Made by a program: the position numbers and the translations under genes. The notes below the pieces were generated by a model. It saw only the letters and a list, made by a program, of their open reading frames with translations. It was not told where the DNA came from and ran no database searches. A DNA stretch of 64,000 bases from CBDFLA01 sp965248915 (GTDB lineage: Bacteria > Pseudomonadota > Alphaproteobacteria > M2410). The stretch lies in the NCBI GenBank assembly GCA_965248915.1, contig OZ252216.1:3410001-3474000 (forward strand). The letters run 5' to 3'. Shown here one piece after another: positions 61,927 to 64,000 of this stretch; position 1 is the stretch's first letter, and each line of letters opens with the position of its first letter.

Positions 61927-62747
61927 ACTCCAATCGCGACAAACACGGCAGCGACAACGCGAGTGGGGCCGAACTTCTCCTTCAACATAAAGGCTGCAAT
62001 CAACGCGGCGAAGATGACACTGGTCTCGCGCAAGGCTGCGACCGGAGCGATGGCGCCCAGCGTGATCGCCCATAGGACAATCCAGTAAGCAACCATGGAC
62101 ATGGCACCGCCAAGAACACCTGGCTTCCAGTTTTGTTTGAGGCTTACGATGAGTGTGTCCCGACGCAGAAAATAGATGAGTGCGAAGAGGGGAAATCCAT
62201 GCAGAAAGAAAAGCCATACCGTATAGCCATGGACATCGCCGGAAATCCGCGCCCCGCTGGCATCCACAATTGTGTAAGACGCAATGAACCCAGCCGTACC
62301 GAGAGCGAAGAGAACACCCTTCATGTTGTGGGCAATGGTTCCCCAACCGTGCAGCGCGAGACTTACGATCCCGCCGGTAATGAGAAATATTGCAAACCAC
62401 TGCGACGTTGACAGAGCTTCACCAATCACCATCCACCCAATCAGCGCGGTGAGAAGCGGTGCCGTGCCGCGCGCGATCGGATACACCTGTCCAAAGTCAC
62501 CATGCTCATAGGCCATGGTCAGAAAAAACATATAGCCGAGGTGAATGAATGACGTCGCGAGCAGATAGGGCCAGGCCGCCCAAATGGGGACCTCAAAAAA
62601 AGGCATGAGAAAGAGAGTGATAACCGCTGTGGAGCCGGCAAGGATTGCCATGGCGACCAACCGATCAGCGTTGACTTTTATGAGTGCATTCCAACCTGCA
62701 TGAAGTGCGGCGGCGAGAAGAACCAGGAGGAGGACGGTAAGCGACAC
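61902..62747 (-). CDS. EamA/DMT-family transporter
   Basis: 281 residues from a GTG at 62747, 4 bases after the APC permease stop. Ten membrane helices in two EamA repeats: ALHAGWNALIKVNADRLVAMA near the start, YPIARGTAPLLTALIGWMVIGEALS (end of repeat 1) and LRETSVIFAALIAAFMLKEKFGPTRVVAAVFVAIGVYLL (end of repeat 2, quoted in part). A longer frame from 62801 overlaps the permease and is unlikely. The substrate, probably a metabolite to be exported, is unknown. Confidence 0.88.
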   Translation of the reverse strand: MSLTVLLLVLLAAALHAGWNALIKVNADRLVAMAILAGSTAVITLFLMPFFEVPIWAAWPYLLATSFIHLGYMFFLTMAYEHGDFGQVYPIARGTAPLLTALIGWMVIGEALSTSQWFAIFLITGGIVSLALHGWGTIAHNMKGVLFALGTAGFIASYTIVDASGARISGDVHGYTVWLFFLHGFPLFALIYFLRRDTLIVSLKQNWKPGVLGGAMSMVAYWIVLWAITLGAIAPVAALRETSVIFAALIAAFMLKEKFGPTRVVAAVFVAIGVYLLAISS

Positions 62748-62751
62748 GTTC

Positions 62752-63978
62752 TCAAACGAACTCAAGGAAGTCTGCGAGTTGCCACAAGACAAAGGCTCCA
62801 CTTGACGTCGCGCCGATCACTGGCACCCAAGCTGGATATGTCGCGACACCATCCGGCGCTGGGCCCCTCTTCTTAATCGCGATCAAGGCCAGGTTGATGA
62901 GTGTAAAGACAATGAGAACGATGAAGGATGTGACGCGCGCCAACCCTCCCAAAGTGCCAACAAGAGCTAGAATGACAACCGTGACGGTAGCGATTATCGT
63001 CGCAACGAGGGGCGTTTGGGTCCTGGGGTGAACACGACCGACAAATCTTGGCAGAGAACCCTGCTGAGCCAGGCCGTAGAAAACCCGTGCGGCCATAATG
63101 ATCTGAATGAGCGCGCCATTGAGCATAGCGAAGATGCCGATCGTCGAAATGAACTCACCGCGGGAACCGGTTGCTTCCTCAAAAACGAGGGTCAAAGGGG
63201 CGCCGTGCCCCGCCAGTTGGTCAATCGGGACAACCGCGATCGAGACCGCCGCAATTAAGACATAGATGACGGCGGTGAGAACCATGGTGATCAAAATGGC
63301 GCGTGGCAAATTCCGCCTTGGATTCTTGACCTCTTCGGCCACATTGACCATGTCCTCAAATCCGATGAAGGCATAAAACGCTGGCACCGTCGCCGCAATC
63401 ACCGCAACGACTGCAGCGCTGCTGAATGAAGGAGAGGCGGCGCGAACGGTTTCTGGTAAATCGGGAAGGTGTCCTGCACCAGCCCAAATGATAAGGAGAA
63501 GTCCCCCGACTTCGATGATTGTAATGAGGGCCGCTAGTCCAACCGAGGGTCCAATACCAATGGCGGCAATGATACCGATCAAGGCGCCAACACCGATGAT
63601 TGCGACTTCCCGGGAAACAAATGCCAGATCTTGAACATAGCCGACAAAACCATTGAGGATCGTCGCAGAGGACACAATGCCAGACAGGATGACGCCGAGT
63701 CCGACCAGGGTCGACAGAGATTTCGAGTTAAAACCTTGCAAGACGTAAACAGCCTCACCAGCACTCTTAGGGAAGCGCGAGGAAAGTTCCGCCAACGAGA
63801 TCGCGCTGAAAGCCGCCAGCAGGGAAGCGAGCACAAAGGCTAGCGGGGCCAAAACGCCAGCGGTCGCCGCAATTTCGCCCATCAAGGCATAAACACCAGC
63901 CCCGACGATGGTCCCAAGTCCATAAAGGACAACAAGAGGAAGAGACAAAGATCGTCGTAGTTCAACTTGGTTGTTCAC
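62752..63978 (-). CDS. APC-family amino acid permease
   Basis: 408 residues, about 11-12 membrane helices. The family start is visible as LVVLYGLGTIVGAGVYALMGEIA, with helix 6 GFEDMVNVAEEVKNPRRNLPRAI. It imports or exchanges amino acids or polyamines; specificity is not evident. It forms a two-gene unit with the EamA transporter. The ATG at 63978 is close to the window end, so its promoter is not fully visible. Confidence 0.9.
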   Translation of the reverse strand: MNNQVELRRSLSLPLVVLYGLGTIVGAGVYALMGEIAATAGVLAPLAFVLASLLAAFSAISLAELSSRFPKSAGEAVYVLQGFNSKSLSTLVGLGVILSGIVSSATILNGFVGYVQDLAFVSREVAIIGVGALIGIIAAIGIGPSVGLAALITIIEVGGLLLIIWAGAGHLPDLPETVRAASPSFSSAAVVAVIAATVPAFYAFIGFEDMVNVAEEVKNPRRNLPRAILITMVLTAVIYVLIAAVSIAVVPIDQLAGHGAPLTLVFEEATGSRGEFISTIGIFAMLNGALIQIIMAARVFYGLAQQGSLPRFVGRVHPRTQTPLVATIIATVTVVILALVGTLGGLARVTSFIVLIVFTLINLALIAIKKRGPAPDGVATYPAWVPVIGATSSGAFVLWQLADFLEFV

Positions 63979-64000
63979 GATTCCCCCACTTATTCACCGA

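Noticed and set aside
1..64000. CRISPR array, rRNA or tRNA genes
   Set aside because: I saw no regularly spaced repeats with unique spacers and no rRNA or tRNA signature; the only repeated blocks are Rhs cores and small palindromic elements.

Overview
The window looks like the chromosome of an aerobic alphaproteobacterium. Moderate GC, dispersed alphaproteobacterial palindromic repeats, many lipid and acyl-CoA genes, a Tad-type Flp pilin and a Fur-like iron-uptake promoter point this way; marine relatives of Parvibaculum/Rhodobiaceae are my guess, but no rRNA or other taxonomic marker is present.

Region 1 (1-2.6 kb): a TetR regulator with a zinc alcohol dehydrogenase, a small unrecognised protein, and the last 50 codons of an FtsX-type ABC permease cut off by an insertion sequence.

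Region 2 (2.6-17.5 kb) is the accessory core. It is an all-minus-strand array of Rhs (YD-repeat) core fragments. Five carry C-terminal effector modules followed by an immunity-like gene; a sixth is a bare fragment, and there is one orphan immunity gene. No full-length Rhs gene, PAAR domain or N-terminal TcB part is present, so this looks like a store of recombinable effector cassettes. One effector is clearly a colicin E5-type anticodon nuclease with an ImmE5-like partner. One unknown effector occurs twice, with two diverged signal-peptide immunity genes. Three cassettes end in the same short C-terminal tail although their effector domains differ. Three junctions contain 5' fragments of different prepilin peptidase genes, always between an immunity gene and the next Rhs fragment. 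The array is bounded by outward-facing ends of an IS407-group IS3 element and interrupted by a second integrase-type IS.

Region 3 (17.5-26.4 kb): an orphan Flp pilin with a basic low-complexity tail, an exported metallo-beta-lactamase-fold hydrolase, a DUF2855 protein, a DOMON/NamZ (DUF1343) pair, an alpha/beta hydrolase, and an enoyl-CoA hydratase/acyl-CoA dehydrogenase pair.

Region 4 (26.4-38.2 kb): a YtrA-type GntR regulator divergent from a complete MacA-MacB-like/FtsX/TolC tripartite export operon, then an MMPL/RND transporter and a large exported zinc metalloprotease.

Region 5 (38.3-51.7 kb): a medium-chain dehydrogenase; a glycosyltransferase/flavoprotein/polysaccharide deacetylase operon; a small secreted protein with its own terminator; an enoyl-CoA hydratase; an Aas-like acyl ligase; a Fur-box-preceded cupredoxin-FTR1 iron uptake pair; two SDRs; and small membrane genes around a strongly structured intergenic segment.

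Region 6 (51.9-64 kb): a TesB-like thioesterase, a single-chain acyl-CoA carboxylase, an enoyl-CoA hydratase, a nitronate monooxygenase-like flavoprotein, an autoregulated ArsR-SRPBCC-SRPBCC operon, a DxD glycosyltransferase-like protein, a C69/secernin-type peptidase, and EamA and APC transporters.
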